From: Arthrobacter bambusae
GTDB taxonomy: Bacteria; Actinomycetota; Actinomycetes; Actinomycetales; Micrococcaceae
NCBI RefSeq assembly: GCF_030812595.1
Contig: NZ_JAUSSZ010000007.1
Coordinates: 124,001-188,000, forward strand
DNA length: 64,000 nucleotides
Direction: 5' to 3'
Of the stretch, positions 54,490 to 64,000 are shown one piece after another. The notes under the pieces were generated by a model. The model was given only the letters and a program-made list of their open reading frames with translations, was not told where the DNA came from and did no database searches. Each line of letters starts with the position of its first letter. Within the stretch, counting starts at the first letter, position 1. Position numbers and translations under genes: made by a program.

Positions 54490-55746
54490 ATGAATCCGTT
54501 GTCGCTATCGGCAATCATTGTGCCCTTGCTTGCCGCGTCGCTACTCCAGGCCGGCCCGGCTTCCGCGGATGATGGCCCGCCGTCGGGGTATCCCAGTTGG
54601 GCAGAGGTGCAACAGGCCCAAGGAAATGAAGCAGCCGCAAGCGCCGAAGTAGACCGGATCAACCAGTTGTTGGCTAGCCTCCAGCAGAAATCCGGGGAGC
54701 TTGGCGCGGCAGCCATCAAAGCCGGAACCGAGTACGCGAAGGCACATGACGCCCTCCAGGATCAGCAGGCAGTGACCCAGAAACTGGCTGAGGCTTCCCA
54801 ACAGGCCAAGGCAAAAGCGGACTCGTTGAAGAAGGCCACATCCTCCTTGGTCGTCAAGGCATACGAATCCGGCGGCTTCGATCCCGGACCATGGTCGGTT
54901 GCGAATGCCGCCATCGCACCGGACAACATTCAAAGTTTCGCCTTGCTGAACAGGGTCCTGGATCGTACGGCGAAACTGCACGCTGATGCCCTGAGCGCCT
55001 CCCAGGCATCCGCCGCTGCCACTGCCCAGGAACAAGCTGCCCGCGATGTGCTGGCCCAGCTGGACAGTGACGCCGCGGCAAAAGCCCAGGCCGCAGAGTC
55101 GGCCAGGCGCGCCGCCGAAGACAGCGTGGCAGCCACGGATGGACAGCGAAAGACCATGGTCGCCCAGCTCGCCTCCCTGACCTCCACTTCTGCCGCGGTC
55201 GCGCAGAAATACCAAGAAGGGCAAGCGGCGCTTGCCGCCTACCAGGCTGCCCAGGAAGCCAAGAGGGAAGCGGCGGAGCGCCAAGCGGAAGCCGACGCCC
55301 AAGCGGCAGCCAACCAGCGGGCTCTGCAGGCGCAACAACAGCCGGTCGGCAGCGGGGGAGGCGCAAGCAGCAGCGGCAGCTCCGGCGGCGGAGGCATCAT
55401 AGCCGGGGGAGGCGGCGGTGGCGGAGCCAACGTGGTCGACGACCCTGCAGGTGCACGGCAATATGCTTCTTCCCGGCTCGGCGCCTATGGCTGGGGCCAG
55501 GACCAAATGCAGTGTTTGTCCCTGCTGTGGACCCAGGAATCAAGCTGGATGACGGACGCCACGAATCCGAGCAGCGGTGCCTACGGCGTTGCGCAGGCGC
55601 TGCCGCCGGACAAGTACTATTCGGCCGGCAGCGACTGGCTCAGCAACTACCGGACCCAGATCGATTGGGGCCTCGGCTACATCCGCGACCGTTACGGTTC
55701 TCCCTGCAACGCCTGGCAACATGAGATGGGCTTCAACTGGTACTAG
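54490..55746 (+). CDS. Secreted coiled-coil protein with aggregation-promoting-factor / lytic-transglycosylase-like C-terminus
   Basis: A 418-residue protein with a signal peptide (about 1-26, ending PASADD). Residues 35-285 form a long Ala/Gln/Lys-rich coiled coil; a Gly/Ser-rich linker follows (about 288-320). The C-terminal 90 residues ([46 protein letters not shown]) match the transglycosylase-like domain of actinobacterial Rpf/APF-type wall proteins, with the catalytic-type Glu in TQESSW. Probably a cell-wall hydrolase outside the membrane. Confidence 0.8.
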   Translation: MNPLSLSAIIVPLLAASLLQAGPASADDGPPSGYPSWAEVQQAQGNEAAASAEVDRINQLLASLQQKSGELGAAAIKAGTEYAKAHDALQDQQAVTQKLAEASQQAKAKADSLKKATSSLVVKAYESGGFDPGPWSVANAAIAPDNIQSFALLNRVLDRTAKLHADALSASQASAAATAQEQAARDVLAQLDSDAAAKAQAAESARRAAEDSVAATDGQRKTMVAQLASLTSTSAAVAQKYQEGQAALAAYQAAQEAKREAAERQAEADAQAAANQRALQAQQQPVGSGGGASSSGSSGGGGIIAGGGGGGGANVVDDPAGARQYASSRLGAYGWGQDQMQCLSLLWTQESSWMTDATNPSSGAYGVAQALPPDKYYSAGSDWLSNYRTQIDWGLGYIRDRYGSPCNAWQHEMGFNWY

Positions 55747-55768
55747 TCCGAGGGGCTACCCTAGATTG

Positions 55769-57361
55769 GTGAGTTCCCCTTCCGCAGCACCAGCACCAGC
55801 ACCCGTTCAGCAGCCCGTTCCGGCCCCTCTCGATGAGCCCGCAACCGGCCCCGGCGCCAAGCGCACCTACCAGGTCCGCACCTTCGGTTGCCAAATGAAC
55901 GTCCACGACTCCGAGCGCATGGCAGGACTCCTGGAGGATGCAGGATACGTGCCCGTCGACGCCGGCGTGGCCGACGTCGTGGTCTTCAATACCTGCGCCG
56001 TCCGTGAGAACGCCGACAACAAGCTTTACGGAAACCTGGGAGAGCTCAAGCAGGTCAAGGCCGCCCATCCGGGCATGCAGATCGCCGTGGGCGGATGCTT
56101 GGCGCAGAAGGACCGCGAAACCATCGTGCGCAAGGCTCCGTGGGTTGATGCAGTGTTCGGCACCCACAATGTGGGGGCGCTGCCGGCCCTCCTGGACAGG
56201 GCACGCCACAACAACGAGGCGCAGCTCGAAATCCTGGAGTCGCTGGACGTCTTCCCTTCGACCCTGCCCACCAAGCGTGACTCTGTGTACTCGGGCTGGG
56301 TTTCCATCTCCGTCGGCTGTAACAACACCTGCACTTTCTGCATCGTGCCGTCGCTCCGAGGGAAGGAGAAGGACCGCCGTCCGGGCGAGATCCTGGCCGA
56401 AATCCAGGCATTGGTGGACGACGGCGCCGTCGAGGTCACGCTGCTCGGCCAGAACGTGAATTCCTACGGCGTTGAATTCGGCGACCGCCTGGCTTTCTCC
56501 AAACTGCTGCGCGCCTGCGGTGAGATCGAGGGTCTCGAGCGTGTCCGCTTCACGAGCCCGCACCCGGCTGCCTTCACCGACGACGTCATCGACGCGATGG
56601 CCGAGACCGCCAACGTCATGCCGCAGCTGCACATGCCCCTGCAGTCCGGCTCGGACAAGGTACTCAAGGACATGCGCCGCTCGTACCGCTCCACCAGGTT
56701 CCTGGGGATCCTGGACAAGGTCCGCGACAAGATTCCGCACGCCGCCATCACCACCGATATCATCGTGGGCTTCCCCGGCGAGACGGAAGAGGACTTCCAA
56801 GCCACGCTCGACGTCGTAGAGAAGTCCCGCTTCGCCTCGGCCTTCACGTTCCAGTACTCCAAGCGCCCGGGCACGCCGGCCGCGGATCTCCCGGAGCAGT
56901 TGCCCAAAGCCGTTGTCCAGGAACGCTACGAGCGGTTGACTGCCCTCCAGGACCGCATCGCGGCCGAGGAGAACGCGAAGCAGCTCGGCCGCCGGGTTGA
57001 ACTCCTCGTCACGGCACAGTCCGGGCGCAAGGCCGGGGAAACGCACCGCCTTTCCGGCCGCTCCCAGGACCAGAGGCTGGTCCACTTCTCCGTGCCCGAA
57101 GGGGCAGAGGCTCCACGGCCAGGCGACTTCGTCACCGTGACGATCACCGAGGCAGCTGCCTTCCACCTCGTCTCCGACCCCGCGACAACGGCGGACTACA
57201 GCCTGAGGCGCTCCCGTGCCGGCGACGCCTGGGATCGCTCGCAGGCCGACTCCTGCGGCGCTCCGGCCCCAAATTCCGCAGGCGCCGCATCCGGCGTCGG
57301 GTCTTCAGGGTCAAAGGGCGTCTCCCTCGGCATGCCGTCGCTCCCCGCACGACGCGGCTAG
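55769..57361 (+). CDS. miaB: tRNA-2-methylthio-N6-dimethylallyladenosine synthase MiaB
   Basis: A 530-residue radical SAM methylthiotransferase acting on i6A37 of tRNA, the product of the miaA gene directly downstream. GTG 55769. The N-terminal cluster cysteines are in [23 protein letters not shown] and GGCLAQKD; the SAM cluster is in [17 protein letters not shown] (about 185-200). A TRAM domain follows (about 410-475), then an unusual Ser/Ala/Gly-rich tail of about 55 residues. Confidence 0.95.
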   Translation: MSSPSAAPAPAPVQQPVPAPLDEPATGPGAKRTYQVRTFGCQMNVHDSERMAGLLEDAGYVPVDAGVADVVVFNTCAVRENADNKLYGNLGELKQVKAAHPGMQIAVGGCLAQKDRETIVRKAPWVDAVFGTHNVGALPALLDRARHNNEAQLEILESLDVFPSTLPTKRDSVYSGWVSISVGCNNTCTFCIVPSLRGKEKDRRPGEILAEIQALVDDGAVEVTLLGQNVNSYGVEFGDRLAFSKLLRACGEIEGLERVRFTSPHPAAFTDDVIDAMAETANVMPQLHMPLQSGSDKVLKDMRRSYRSTRFLGILDKVRDKIPHAAITTDIIVGFPGETEEDFQATLDVVEKSRFASAFTFQYSKRPGTPAADLPEQLPKAVVQERYERLTALQDRIAAEENAKQLGRRVELLVTAQSGRKAGETHRLSGRSQDQRLVHFSVPEGAEAPRPGDFVTVTITEAAAFHLVSDPATTADYSLRRSRAGDAWDRSQADSCGAPAPNSAGAASGVGSSGSKGVSLGMPSLPARRG

Positions 57362-57367
57362 CCCGAC

Positions 57368-58309
57368 ATGACAGCAGTTCCGGCCGGACCAGCTGATCCG
57401 AATCCGCCCGTGATCGCCGTCGTCGGCCCTACCGGTTCCGGTAAGTCCGACCTCGCCGTCCACCTTGCCCTCGCGCTGGGAGGGGAGGTCATCAACGCCG
57501 ACGCCATGCAGTTCTACCGCGGCATGGACATCGGCACGGCCAAGATCAGCGTCGCCGAACGCAGGGGAGTGCCCCACCACTTGCTGGACACAATGGATGT
57601 CACCCAGGAAGCCAGCGTCTCCGCTTTCCAGGCCGAATGCCGGGCCGCCGTCCGGGATATCCATAGTCGCGGCAAGCGGGCCATCCTGGCAGGTGGCTCC
57701 GGCCTCTACGTCCGGGCAGCGTTGGATGTCCTGGAGTTCCCGGGTACCGATCCCGGCTTGCGGCAACGGCTGGAGCAGGAGCACGAAACTTCCGGCCTTC
57801 CCTTCCTTCAGGAACGCCTGCAACGCATCGACCCCGTTTCCGCGGGGAGGCTCGGTGACGCCCGTCGCGTCATCCGCGCGCTGGAAGTCTTCGAGCTCAC
57901 CGGGCGCCCGTTCAGTTCCTTCATGCCCAAGCGCGAGTACTTCCAGCCGGCGGTGCAGATAGGGCTCGACGTCGATCGGGGAGTACTGCGCGAGCGTTTG
58001 GCCGGGCGGGTCCACCGGATGGTCGACGCCGGCCTCCTTGAAGAGGTTGCGCGGCTCGACGCCGTCGGGCTTCGGCAAGGCAAGACCGCATCGCGGGCGC
58101 TGGGATATGCACAATTCCTCAGGGTCCTCGACGGCGAATCCGACCAGGCCGCCGCAGCCGAAGAAACGATCGTGGCCACGCGGCAATTCGCGCGGCGCCA
58201 GCTCACCTGGTTCCGGGCCGACCCCCGGATCCACTGGCTGGACTGGCAAGACCCGGATCTGGTGGCCAAAGCGGCAGAAATCTGCGCGAGCCCGGCGTCG
58301 GTGATTTAG
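57368..58309 (+). CDS. miaA: tRNA dimethylallyltransferase MiaA
   Basis: A 313-residue enzyme that prenylates A37 of tRNAs, giving MiaB its substrate. P-loop [17 protein letters not shown] (about 18-34), [17 protein letters not shown] and GGSGLYVRA are diagnostic. ATG 57368, 6 bases after miaB. Confidence 0.96.
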   Translation: MTAVPAGPADPNPPVIAVVGPTGSGKSDLAVHLALALGGEVINADAMQFYRGMDIGTAKISVAERRGVPHHLLDTMDVTQEASVSAFQAECRAAVRDIHSRGKRAILAGGSGLYVRAALDVLEFPGTDPGLRQRLEQEHETSGLPFLQERLQRIDPVSAGRLGDARRVIRALEVFELTGRPFSSFMPKREYFQPAVQIGLDVDRGVLRERLAGRVHRMVDAGLLEEVARLDAVGLRQGKTASRALGYAQFLRVLDGESDQAAAAEETIVATRQFARRQLTWFRADPRIHWLDWQDPDLVAKAAEICASPASVI

Positions 58310-58340
58310 GCGCAACCCCTTGTGCAGGTAGCCTTGAGCC

Positions 58341-59309
58341 ATGGACGAAACGCTTGCATTTTCCGCCCCGCAGCCTACAGCTGCCGGCGGTGCCGTGCCC
58401 GCCTCCGGCCTTCACGGGCTGGCCTTCTCCAAAGGGCACGGTACGGGCAACGACTTCGTCCTCATCGCGGACCCCGAAGACGCGCACCAGATCTCTCCTG
58501 CGCAGGTCGCGGCGCTGTGTGACCGCCACTTGGGCATCGGCGGGGACGGGCTCATCCGAGCCGTCCCTTCGAGGTTCCTGCCTGAAGGACTTCAGCTTCT
58601 CGAAGCGGACTCCGATGCCGAATGGTTCATGGACTACCGCAACGGCGACGGTTCGCTGTCCGAGATGTGCGGCAACGGCGTCCGGGTCTTCGTCCAGTTC
58701 CTGATCGAGCAGGGCCTTGTCACGCTCGACGCCGGCGAATCCCTGACCATCGGGACGCGCGGCGGCATCAAGAAGATTGTCCGGACTTCCGACGGCTACG
58801 CGGTGGACATGGGACCGTGGGAATTCATTTTCCCCAAAGACGCCACCAGCAAGGCCATGGACTCCCTCGTCAGCGCCGATGGACTGGAAGTCGCCCGTCC
58901 TGCCCTTTCCATCAGCATGGGCAACCCGCACACCGTAGTGGCATTGGCCGAACTTTCAGAGCTCAAGTCCACGCAGCTCTTCAAGGCGCCTGTCGTCGAT
59001 CCCAAGCCGGCCAACGGCACCAACGTCGAATTCGTCGTTCCCGCAGAGCCCCTCGTTCACGACGGCACAGGCAACATCACCATGCGTGTCCACGAACGCG
59101 GCGTCGGTGAGACCCAATCGTGCGGTACCGGTGCTTGCGCGGCCGCCGTCGCCATCCGCCATTGGGCCGGGGAAGGCGCTCCCGACACGTGGCGCGTCAA
59201 GGTGCCCGGCGGCGTCGTCGGCGTGCGGTTCTTCCCCGGGGAAAGCGGCCGTGAACACGTGGAGCTCAGCGGCCCCGCCGTGATTGTCGCTAGCGGGACG
59301 CTTTCCTGA
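58341..59309 (+). CDS. dapF: Diaminopimelate epimerase
   Basis: A 322-residue two-cysteine epimerase making meso-DAP for lysine and peptidoglycan. Active-site cysteines lie in [17 protein letters not shown] (about 105-120) and [14 protein letters not shown] (about 258-270). ATG 58341; the first 25 residues are a variable extension before [12 protein letters not shown]. Its 3' end overlaps the convergent methyltransferase gene by 20 bases. Confidence 0.95.
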   Translation: MDETLAFSAPQPTAAGGAVPASGLHGLAFSKGHGTGNDFVLIADPEDAHQISPAQVAALCDRHLGIGGDGLIRAVPSRFLPEGLQLLEADSDAEWFMDYRNGDGSLSEMCGNGVRVFVQFLIEQGLVTLDAGESLTIGTRGGIKKIVRTSDGYAVDMGPWEFIFPKDATSKAMDSLVSADGLEVARPALSISMGNPHTVVALAELSELKSTQLFKAPVVDPKPANGTNVEFVVPAEPLVHDGTGNITMRVHERGVGETQSCGTGACAAAVAIRHWAGEGAPDTWRVKVPGGVVGVRFFPGESGREHVELSGPAVIVASGTLS

Positions 59310-59904
59310 TCCGCAGGATGCGGAAGGACTTCGACGTGCTTTCACGGGATACCGAGAAGGAACCGTCGAGGGTATCGGCCAGCCAGCGCTGAAGCGAATC
59401 GGCTCCGAGGTTCTTCTGTACCACCAGCCAGGCGTTTCCACCCGGAGCGAGCCGCGGCAGCCACTTCAGCAGCAGGTTGTGGAGCTCGTCCTTGCCGATG
59501 CGGATGGGCGGGTTTGACCAAATAGTGTCGAAAGTCATGTCGGGGTCGACGTCGTCGGGTAGGCTCGCGGTGACGTTCCCGAGCTCCAGCAGGGCGGCAT
59601 TCTCGTTGGTCAAGGTGACACATCGCTCGTTGACATCAACTGCGTGGACGCGGGCGTGCGGAGCCATGAGCCCCATCGTCAACGCAATGGGACCCCAGCC
59701 GCAGCCGATGTCCAAGAGATTTCCCTGCGGGGCCGGCGGCGGAACCTCGGCGAGCAGGATCGCTGTTCCCTTGTCGATCCCGTCGGGGCTGAAGATGCCG
59801 CCGGATGTCTGGAGCCGGCGGGTCGCGCCGGCCAGTTCCACCGTGAGGGGCTTGCGGGTGAACGGCCCCGCGGGCTGTGCGCTGAAATAGTGAGCAGACT
59901 CCAT
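59290..59904 (-). CDS. RsmC/TlyA-like class I SAM-dependent methyltransferase
   Basis: A 204-residue methyltransferase starting at ATG 59904 ([20 protein letters not shown]), the family's usual start; a longer frame to 59958 is not supported. The SAM-binding motif is [16 protein letters not shown] (about 62-77) and the catalytic-type NPP motif is [11 protein letters not shown] (about 129-139), as in rRNA guanine-N2 methyltransferase RsmC. The target base is inferred, not certain. Confidence 0.88.
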   Translation of the reverse strand: MESAHYFSAQPAGPFTRKPLTVELAGATRRLQTSGGIFSPDGIDKGTAILLAEVPPPAPQGNLLDIGCGWGPIALTMGLMAPHARVHAVDVNERCVTLTNENAALLELGNVTASLPDDVDPDMTFDTIWSNPPIRIGKDELHNLLLKWLPRLAPGGNAWLVVQKNLGADSLQRWLADTLDGSFSVSRESTSKSFRILRIRKASR

Positions 59905-60324
59905 AGCTTGCCAGATTAGTGGCCAGCAGCGGGCAAAGGAAACCGCAGTCTGTTCCATGCAGGCTCAATCCGGGCTTGACGGGTCTGATAGCCTTGTCCG
60001 CATGTTCTTGATCTGAGTAGACAGCCATTTTTGATTAGCCGGCCATTCTTAAGTAGCCGGCACCGCCCGCGACGCAGGCCTGCATCGTTCGCAGCGCCTT
60101 TCCGCCTTGGCATGTCCGTTCCAGTCGTTGCTTCCCGACGCCTGGACACTCCGCAGATCGTCCCCCTCCCGTCCTCGGATCAGTGCACGCAATCCGCGCA
60201 GCGGTTCCGTAGGGAGGTCCCAGACCGTCGGGAGAGCCTTGCCAGGCGTCAGCCCAGCGCGAATTTCGCGCCACAAGAGACGAATCGGCACTATTCTGGA
60301 AGTGCCGAACCCCTAAAGGAGACC
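59905..60324 (+). other. Long hflX leader / intergenic region
   Basis: No gene is supported in these 420 bases. A tiny frame, ATG 60002 to TGA 60016 (MFLI), and a long-range 9-bp complementarity (GACGCCTGG 60137-60145 with CCAGGCGTC 60242-60250) suggest a structured leader. AAAGGAG at 60315-60321 is the hflX ribosome-binding site. Confidence 0.4.
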
Positions 60325-61887
60325 ATGACCACGCAGAAGAACACCGGACCCGATTCCGACGCCCAGGACATGAGTCCTGAAGAAATCCAGGCTGTCATCG
60401 ACCGGATTCTCTCCAAGGACGCACCTGCCACAGTCCAGGACCGCGACGAACCCCGGGGCGTGTTGGGCAAGGCCCAGGCAATTTCCCGCCTGGACGACGA
60501 ACACAGCATCTACGACGGTGATCAAGAGGATCTGGCCGAACGCCGGGCCCTGCGCCGCACAGTCGGCCTGTCCACCGAACTTGAAGATGTCACCGAGGTC
60601 GAATACCGGCAGCTGCGCCTTGAGCGCGTCGTGCTGGCCGGCCTCTGGACCGAAGGAACGTTGGCCGACGCCGAGAATTCCCTGCGGGAACTTGCCGCCC
60701 TGGCCGAAACGGCCGGCTCGGAAGTCCTGGACGGGATCGTCCAGCGCCGCATGAAACCGGACCCCGGCACGTTCCTTGGCTCAGGCAAGGCCATGGAGCT
60801 CAAGGACATCGTGATGTCCACGGGCGCGGACACCGTGGTGGTCGACGCCGAACTGGCACCGTCCCAACGCCGTGGACTGGAGGACATCGTCAAGGTAAAA
60901 GTGGTGGACCGAACCACGTTGATCCTTGACATCTTCGCCCAGCATGCCAAGAGCCGCGAAGGCAAGGCCCAGGTGGAGCTTGCGCAGTTGGAATACCTGT
61001 TGCCGCGCCTGCGTGGTTGGGGCGATTCCATGTCCCGCCAGGCCGGTGGCCAGGTGGGTGGCGCCGGCGCCGGCATGGGTTCACGCGGTCCTGGTGAAAC
61101 CAAGATTGAACTGGACCGCCGTCGAATCCGCACGCGCATGGCAAAGCTGCGGCGCGAAATCGCCGCGATGAAGCCATCACGCGAGACGAAGCGGGCAAAC
61201 CGCCGTCGTAATGCTGTTCCTTCGGTCGCCATCGCCGGTTACACGAACGCCGGAAAGTCGTCACTGCTCAACCGCCTGACGGATGCCGGTGTCCTCGTGG
61301 AGAACGCGTTGTTCGCCACCCTGGACCCCACGGTCCGCAAGGCCCAGACCCCTGACGGAATCGGCTACACGCTCTCGGACACGGTCGGGTTCGTCCGTTC
61401 GCTGCCCACCCAGCTCGTGGAGGCATTCCGCTCCACCTTGGAAGAGGTGGCCGACGCCGATCTGATCCTGCATGTGGTGGACGTTTCGCACCCGGATCCG
61501 GAAGGCCAGATCGCGGCCGTCCGCCAGGTTTTCAGCGAAGTGGATGCCCGGAAGATCCCGGAAATCATCGTGCTGAACAAGGCCGATGCCGCGGATCCGT
61601 TCGTCATTGAGCGGCTCAAGCAAAAAGAGCCGCGCCACGTGGTGGTGTCCACCCGCACGGGGCAAGGCATCGCCGAACTCCTTGGAGCCATCAGCGAGGC
61701 CATTCCGCGCCCCGGCGTGCGCGTTGAGGTCCTTATTCCCTACAACCGCGGCGAACTTATCAACAAACTGCACAACACCGAGGCCGAAATCCTCAGCCTT
61801 GAGCATGAGGAAGAAGGCACGCGCGTGGTGGCCATGGTCCACGAGAACCTGGCAGCCGAGTTGGAGTCGTTCGTCAGCAATGGTTGA
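60325..61887 (+). CDS. hflX: GTPase HflX (ribosome rescue/splitting factor)
   Basis: A 520-residue GTPase. ATG 60325 after TAAAGGAGACC; the frame is open further upstream but not conserved. The N-terminal HflX domain has GTFLGSGKAMELKDIV and DAELAPSQRRGLEDI; the helical part has GRRRIRTRMAKLRRE-like DRRRIRTRMAKLRREI. The G domain has GYTNAGKSSLLNRL (G1), DTVGFVRSLPTQLVEAFRST (G3) and NKAD (G4). HflX splits stalled 70S ribosomes; in some Gram-positive bacteria it gives low-level macrolide-lincosamide resistance. Confidence 0.95.
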   Translation: MTTQKNTGPDSDAQDMSPEEIQAVIDRILSKDAPATVQDRDEPRGVLGKAQAISRLDDEHSIYDGDQEDLAERRALRRTVGLSTELEDVTEVEYRQLRLERVVLAGLWTEGTLADAENSLRELAALAETAGSEVLDGIVQRRMKPDPGTFLGSGKAMELKDIVMSTGADTVVVDAELAPSQRRGLEDIVKVKVVDRTTLILDIFAQHAKSREGKAQVELAQLEYLLPRLRGWGDSMSRQAGGQVGGAGAGMGSRGPGETKIELDRRRIRTRMAKLRREIAAMKPSRETKRANRRRNAVPSVAIAGYTNAGKSSLLNRLTDAGVLVENALFATLDPTVRKAQTPDGIGYTLSDTVGFVRSLPTQLVEAFRSTLEEVADADLILHVVDVSHPDPEGQIAAVRQVFSEVDARKIPEIIVLNKADAADPFVIERLKQKEPRHVVVSTRTGQGIAELLGAISEAIPRPGVRVEVLIPYNRGELINKLHNTEAEILSLEHEEEGTRVVAMVHENLAAELESFVSNG

Positions 61888-63943
61888 TCCAGAGGCGGGG
61901 GAGCGCGGCGAAAGCGCGGGGGAACGGACCGCCCTGAAACTTCTGGATACCGCCGTTGCGGGCATGGGCGGCCAGAACCGTGTCGGCCAGCATGAGATGG
62001 CCAGGCAAGTGGCCCGGGCGATCGAGACCGGTGAACACTTGCTGGTGCAGGCCGGTACAGGCACGGGCAAGTCCCTTGCGTACTTGATTCCGCTTATTGC
62101 GCACGCGATGGAGAGCAATAAGCCCACGCTCGTGTCCACGGCCACGCTCGCCCTGCAGACCCAGATCGTGGGCCGGGATTTGCCGAGGCTGCTGGAGGCG
62201 ATCAATCCGGAGTTGGAACGCCCCGTCAGCATCGCGCTGGTCAAGGGCAGGGCCAACTATGTGTGCCTGCACAAGCTGGAGGGCGGTTTCCCCAGCGAGG
62301 AACCCGCTGAGGGTCAGTTGTTCTCCCTCGGCGAGGACACCAGCGTTCCACATCTCGCCGCAGCGATCGGCGGGCCGGCATCGCAGCTTGGCAAGGAAGT
62401 CCTGCGGCTTCGTGAGTGGGCCGGGAAGACCACCACGGGGGACCGGGACGAACTCATGCCGGGCGTAACCGACCGGGCCTGGCGCCAGGTATCGGTGACG
62501 TCGATGGAATGCCTCGGGGCGCAGAAGTGTCCTATGGCGGAGGAATGCTTCAGTGAGCTGGCCCGCCACCGCGCCGCTGAGTCCGACGTCGTGGTCACCA
62601 ATCACGCGATGCTCGCAGTCAGCGCCTTCGAAGGCCTGGCCGTGCTGCCGGAGTACGACGTGGTGGTGGTGGACGAGGCACACGAGCTCCAGGACCGTGT
62701 TACCGGAGCCGTGTCCGGGCAGCTGTCCGTGGCAATGATCCACGCCGCTGCCTCCAGCGCGCGGAAGCACACGGCCATCACGGTGGACGCCTTGAACGCC
62801 GCGGCGGACCGTTTGGAACTCGCGATCATCGGTGCGCCGTCCGGCCTCCTGCCTAACGGGCTCAACGATGAACAACTCGATTGCGTGGACCAGCTCCGGG
62901 AAGCCTGCCGTGCGGCGCTTTCCGATTCGAAAGGGGATTCGTCCAACGCGGTCGACGGCGGACGCCAGTTGGCGCGCTCGCGGCTGATGTTGATCCTCGA
63001 GCTGTGCGAACGGCTGCTCGCAGCCCGTGAAAACCGGGAAGTCGTGTGGCTTTCGAGGAACAGTACCTTTGATCCGCAACAGGGCTACACGGCGCCGGAC
63101 GAGGATTCACCCGCGCTCATCAACATCGCGCCGCTCAGTGTTGCCGGACGCCTGCGCGAAGGGCTCTTCGCGGGCCACACCGTGGTTTTGACCTCTGCCA
63201 CCTTGGCCATCGGCTCCGCATTCGAGGCCACGGCCGGCGGACTAGGGCTGACTGGTCAGGGCGCCCCCAGCTGGACCGGCGTGGATGTGGGCTCTCCCTT
63301 CGACTATCCGAAGCAGGGCATGCTGTACGTCGCCAGGCACCTGCCCAAGCCGGGGCGTGGCACCTCGCCCGAAGCGCTTGATGAACTTGAGGAGCTCATC
63401 AAGGCCTCCCACGGCGGGGCCTTGTGCCTGTTTTCTTCCCGACGTGCCGCGGAGGACGCCGCGGACGCGATGCGGTCTCGCTTGGACGTGGACATCCTGT
63501 GCCAAGGCGAATCGACCATGGCCGCGTTGGTCAGGCAGTTTGCCGAGGAGCAGGACACTTGCCTGTTCGGCACCATGTCCCTCTGGCAGGGCGTTGACGT
63601 TCCAGGCGGTTCATGCCGGCTGGTGGTGATTGACCGCATCCCGTTCCCCCGTCCGGATGATCCCTTGATGACGGCACGGTCCCGCGCGGTCGCGCAGGCC
63701 GGAGGAAACGGATTCATGGCGGTTTCGGCGACACATGCTGCCATCCGGCTGGCCCAGGGAGCCGGCCGGCTTATCCGGTCAACGGGAGACAAGGGCGTTG
63801 TGGCGGTACTGGATTCAAGGCTTTCGACGGAACGCTACGGCAACTTCCTCCGGGCAGCCCTGCCGCCGTTCTGGCCCACCACGGACCGTTCCGTGGTGCA
63901 CGGTGCGCTCGAACGCCTTTACGCCGAGTCAGTCAAGGCTTGA
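61880..63943 (+). CDS. dinG: DinG-family ATP-dependent DNA helicase
   Basis: A 687-residue XPD-like superfamily 2 helicase. ATG 61880 overlaps the end of hflX by 8 bases. Walker A QAGTGTGKSLAYLIPLI (about 57-73), DEAH box VVVVDEAHELQD (about 260) and, between them, cysteines in RANYVCLHKL and CLGAQKCPMAEECFSEL, the pattern of a 4Fe-4S cluster. C-terminal motif VI: AIRLAQGAGRLIRS. After its stop, a CGCGCTC-gagt-GAGCGCG hairpin (63951-63968) lies at the window end. Confidence 0.95.
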   Translation: MVDPEAGERGESAGERTALKLLDTAVAGMGGQNRVGQHEMARQVARAIETGEHLLVQAGTGTGKSLAYLIPLIAHAMESNKPTLVSTATLALQTQIVGRDLPRLLEAINPELERPVSIALVKGRANYVCLHKLEGGFPSEEPAEGQLFSLGEDTSVPHLAAAIGGPASQLGKEVLRLREWAGKTTTGDRDELMPGVTDRAWRQVSVTSMECLGAQKCPMAEECFSELARHRAAESDVVVTNHAMLAVSAFEGLAVLPEYDVVVVDEAHELQDRVTGAVSGQLSVAMIHAAASSARKHTAITVDALNAAADRLELAIIGAPSGLLPNGLNDEQLDCVDQLREACRAALSDSKGDSSNAVDGGRQLARSRLMLILELCERLLAARENREVVWLSRNSTFDPQQGYTAPDEDSPALINIAPLSVAGRLREGLFAGHTVVLTSATLAIGSAFEATAGGLGLTGQGAPSWTGVDVGSPFDYPKQGMLYVARHLPKPGRGTSPEALDELEELIKASHGGALCLFSSRRAAEDAADAMRSRLDVDILCQGESTMAALVRQFAEEQDTCLFGTMSLWQGVDVPGGSCRLVVIDRIPFPRPDDPLMTARSRAVAQAGGNGFMAVSATHAAIRLAQGAGRLIRSTGDKGVVAVLDSRLSTERYGNFLRAALPPFWPTTDRSVVHGALERLYAESVKA

Positions 63944-64000
63944 AGGCGGGCGCGCTCGAGTGAGCGCGTCCTAGAGTGAGCGCAATACCGAGACGACCTT

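Noticed and set aside
60031..60324. 98-codon N-terminal extension of hflX
   Set aside because: Sequence is low in family similarity and a strong ribosome-binding site precedes ATG 60325.
1..64000. tRNA or rRNA genes, CRISPR arrays, insertion sequences or prophage genes
   Set aside because: None could be recognised by reading. A tRNA scan and a repeat search would settle this.

Overview
The window is a high-GC actinobacterial chromosome segment. Gene content, GTG/TTG start usage, the rimP-nusA-ylxR-infB-rbfA-truB-ribF-rpsO-pnp order and the protein sequences suggest Micrococcaceae, in the Arthrobacter / Pseudarthrobacter / Paenarthrobacter group. The genus is an inference; there is no rRNA in the window. 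I see no tRNA, CRISPR array, insertion sequence or prophage.

Layout. 1-3.4 kb: the end of ispG, an acetyltransferase, and a leftward self-regulated ABC exporter/TetR operon with a clear palindromic operator. 3.5-11 kb: proS, a TSUP permease, a PLP decarboxylase-like enzyme, and leftward genes for an antibiotic-kinase homologue, a VIT-family transporter and a DUF4439 protein. 11-27 kb: the translation and RNA-decay block (rimP, nusA, ylxR, infB, rbfA, truB, ribF, rpsO, pnp, M16 protease). It is interrupted by a deaminase, an aminotransferase, two small membrane proteins and a lone tryptophan 2,3-dioxygenase. A structured pnp leader, several strong terminators and three blocks of non-coding repeats lie here, including four 104-bp tandem units at 27.1-27.6 kb.

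28-36 kb: molybdenum cofactor genes (moaD, moaA, moeA, moaC, mog, moaE) surround a two-component system that is translationally coupled to a membrane-anchored sulfite-oxidase-like molybdoenzyme.

36-42.4 kb: the most interesting part. A 53-codon gene at 38188-38349 encodes a leaderless peptide very close in its C-terminal half to the lacticin Q / aureocin A53 bacteriocins. It is followed by a terminator-like hairpin and then by a tightly overlapping operon of two membrane PH-domain proteins, an ABC ATPase, an ABC permease and a small membrane protein. This is the layout expected for secretion and self-immunity of such a bacteriocin. Upstream lies a divergently arranged NarL-type response regulator and histidine kinase that probably control it.

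42.4-64 kb: housekeeping genes: dapB, dapA, rnj, ftsK, pgsA, cinA, a ClgR-like regulator, recA-recX (with a LexA box and a PafBC-type promoter), miaB, miaA, dapF, hflX and dinG. A second LexA-type box precedes a truncated DUF222-like gene between dapB and dapA.
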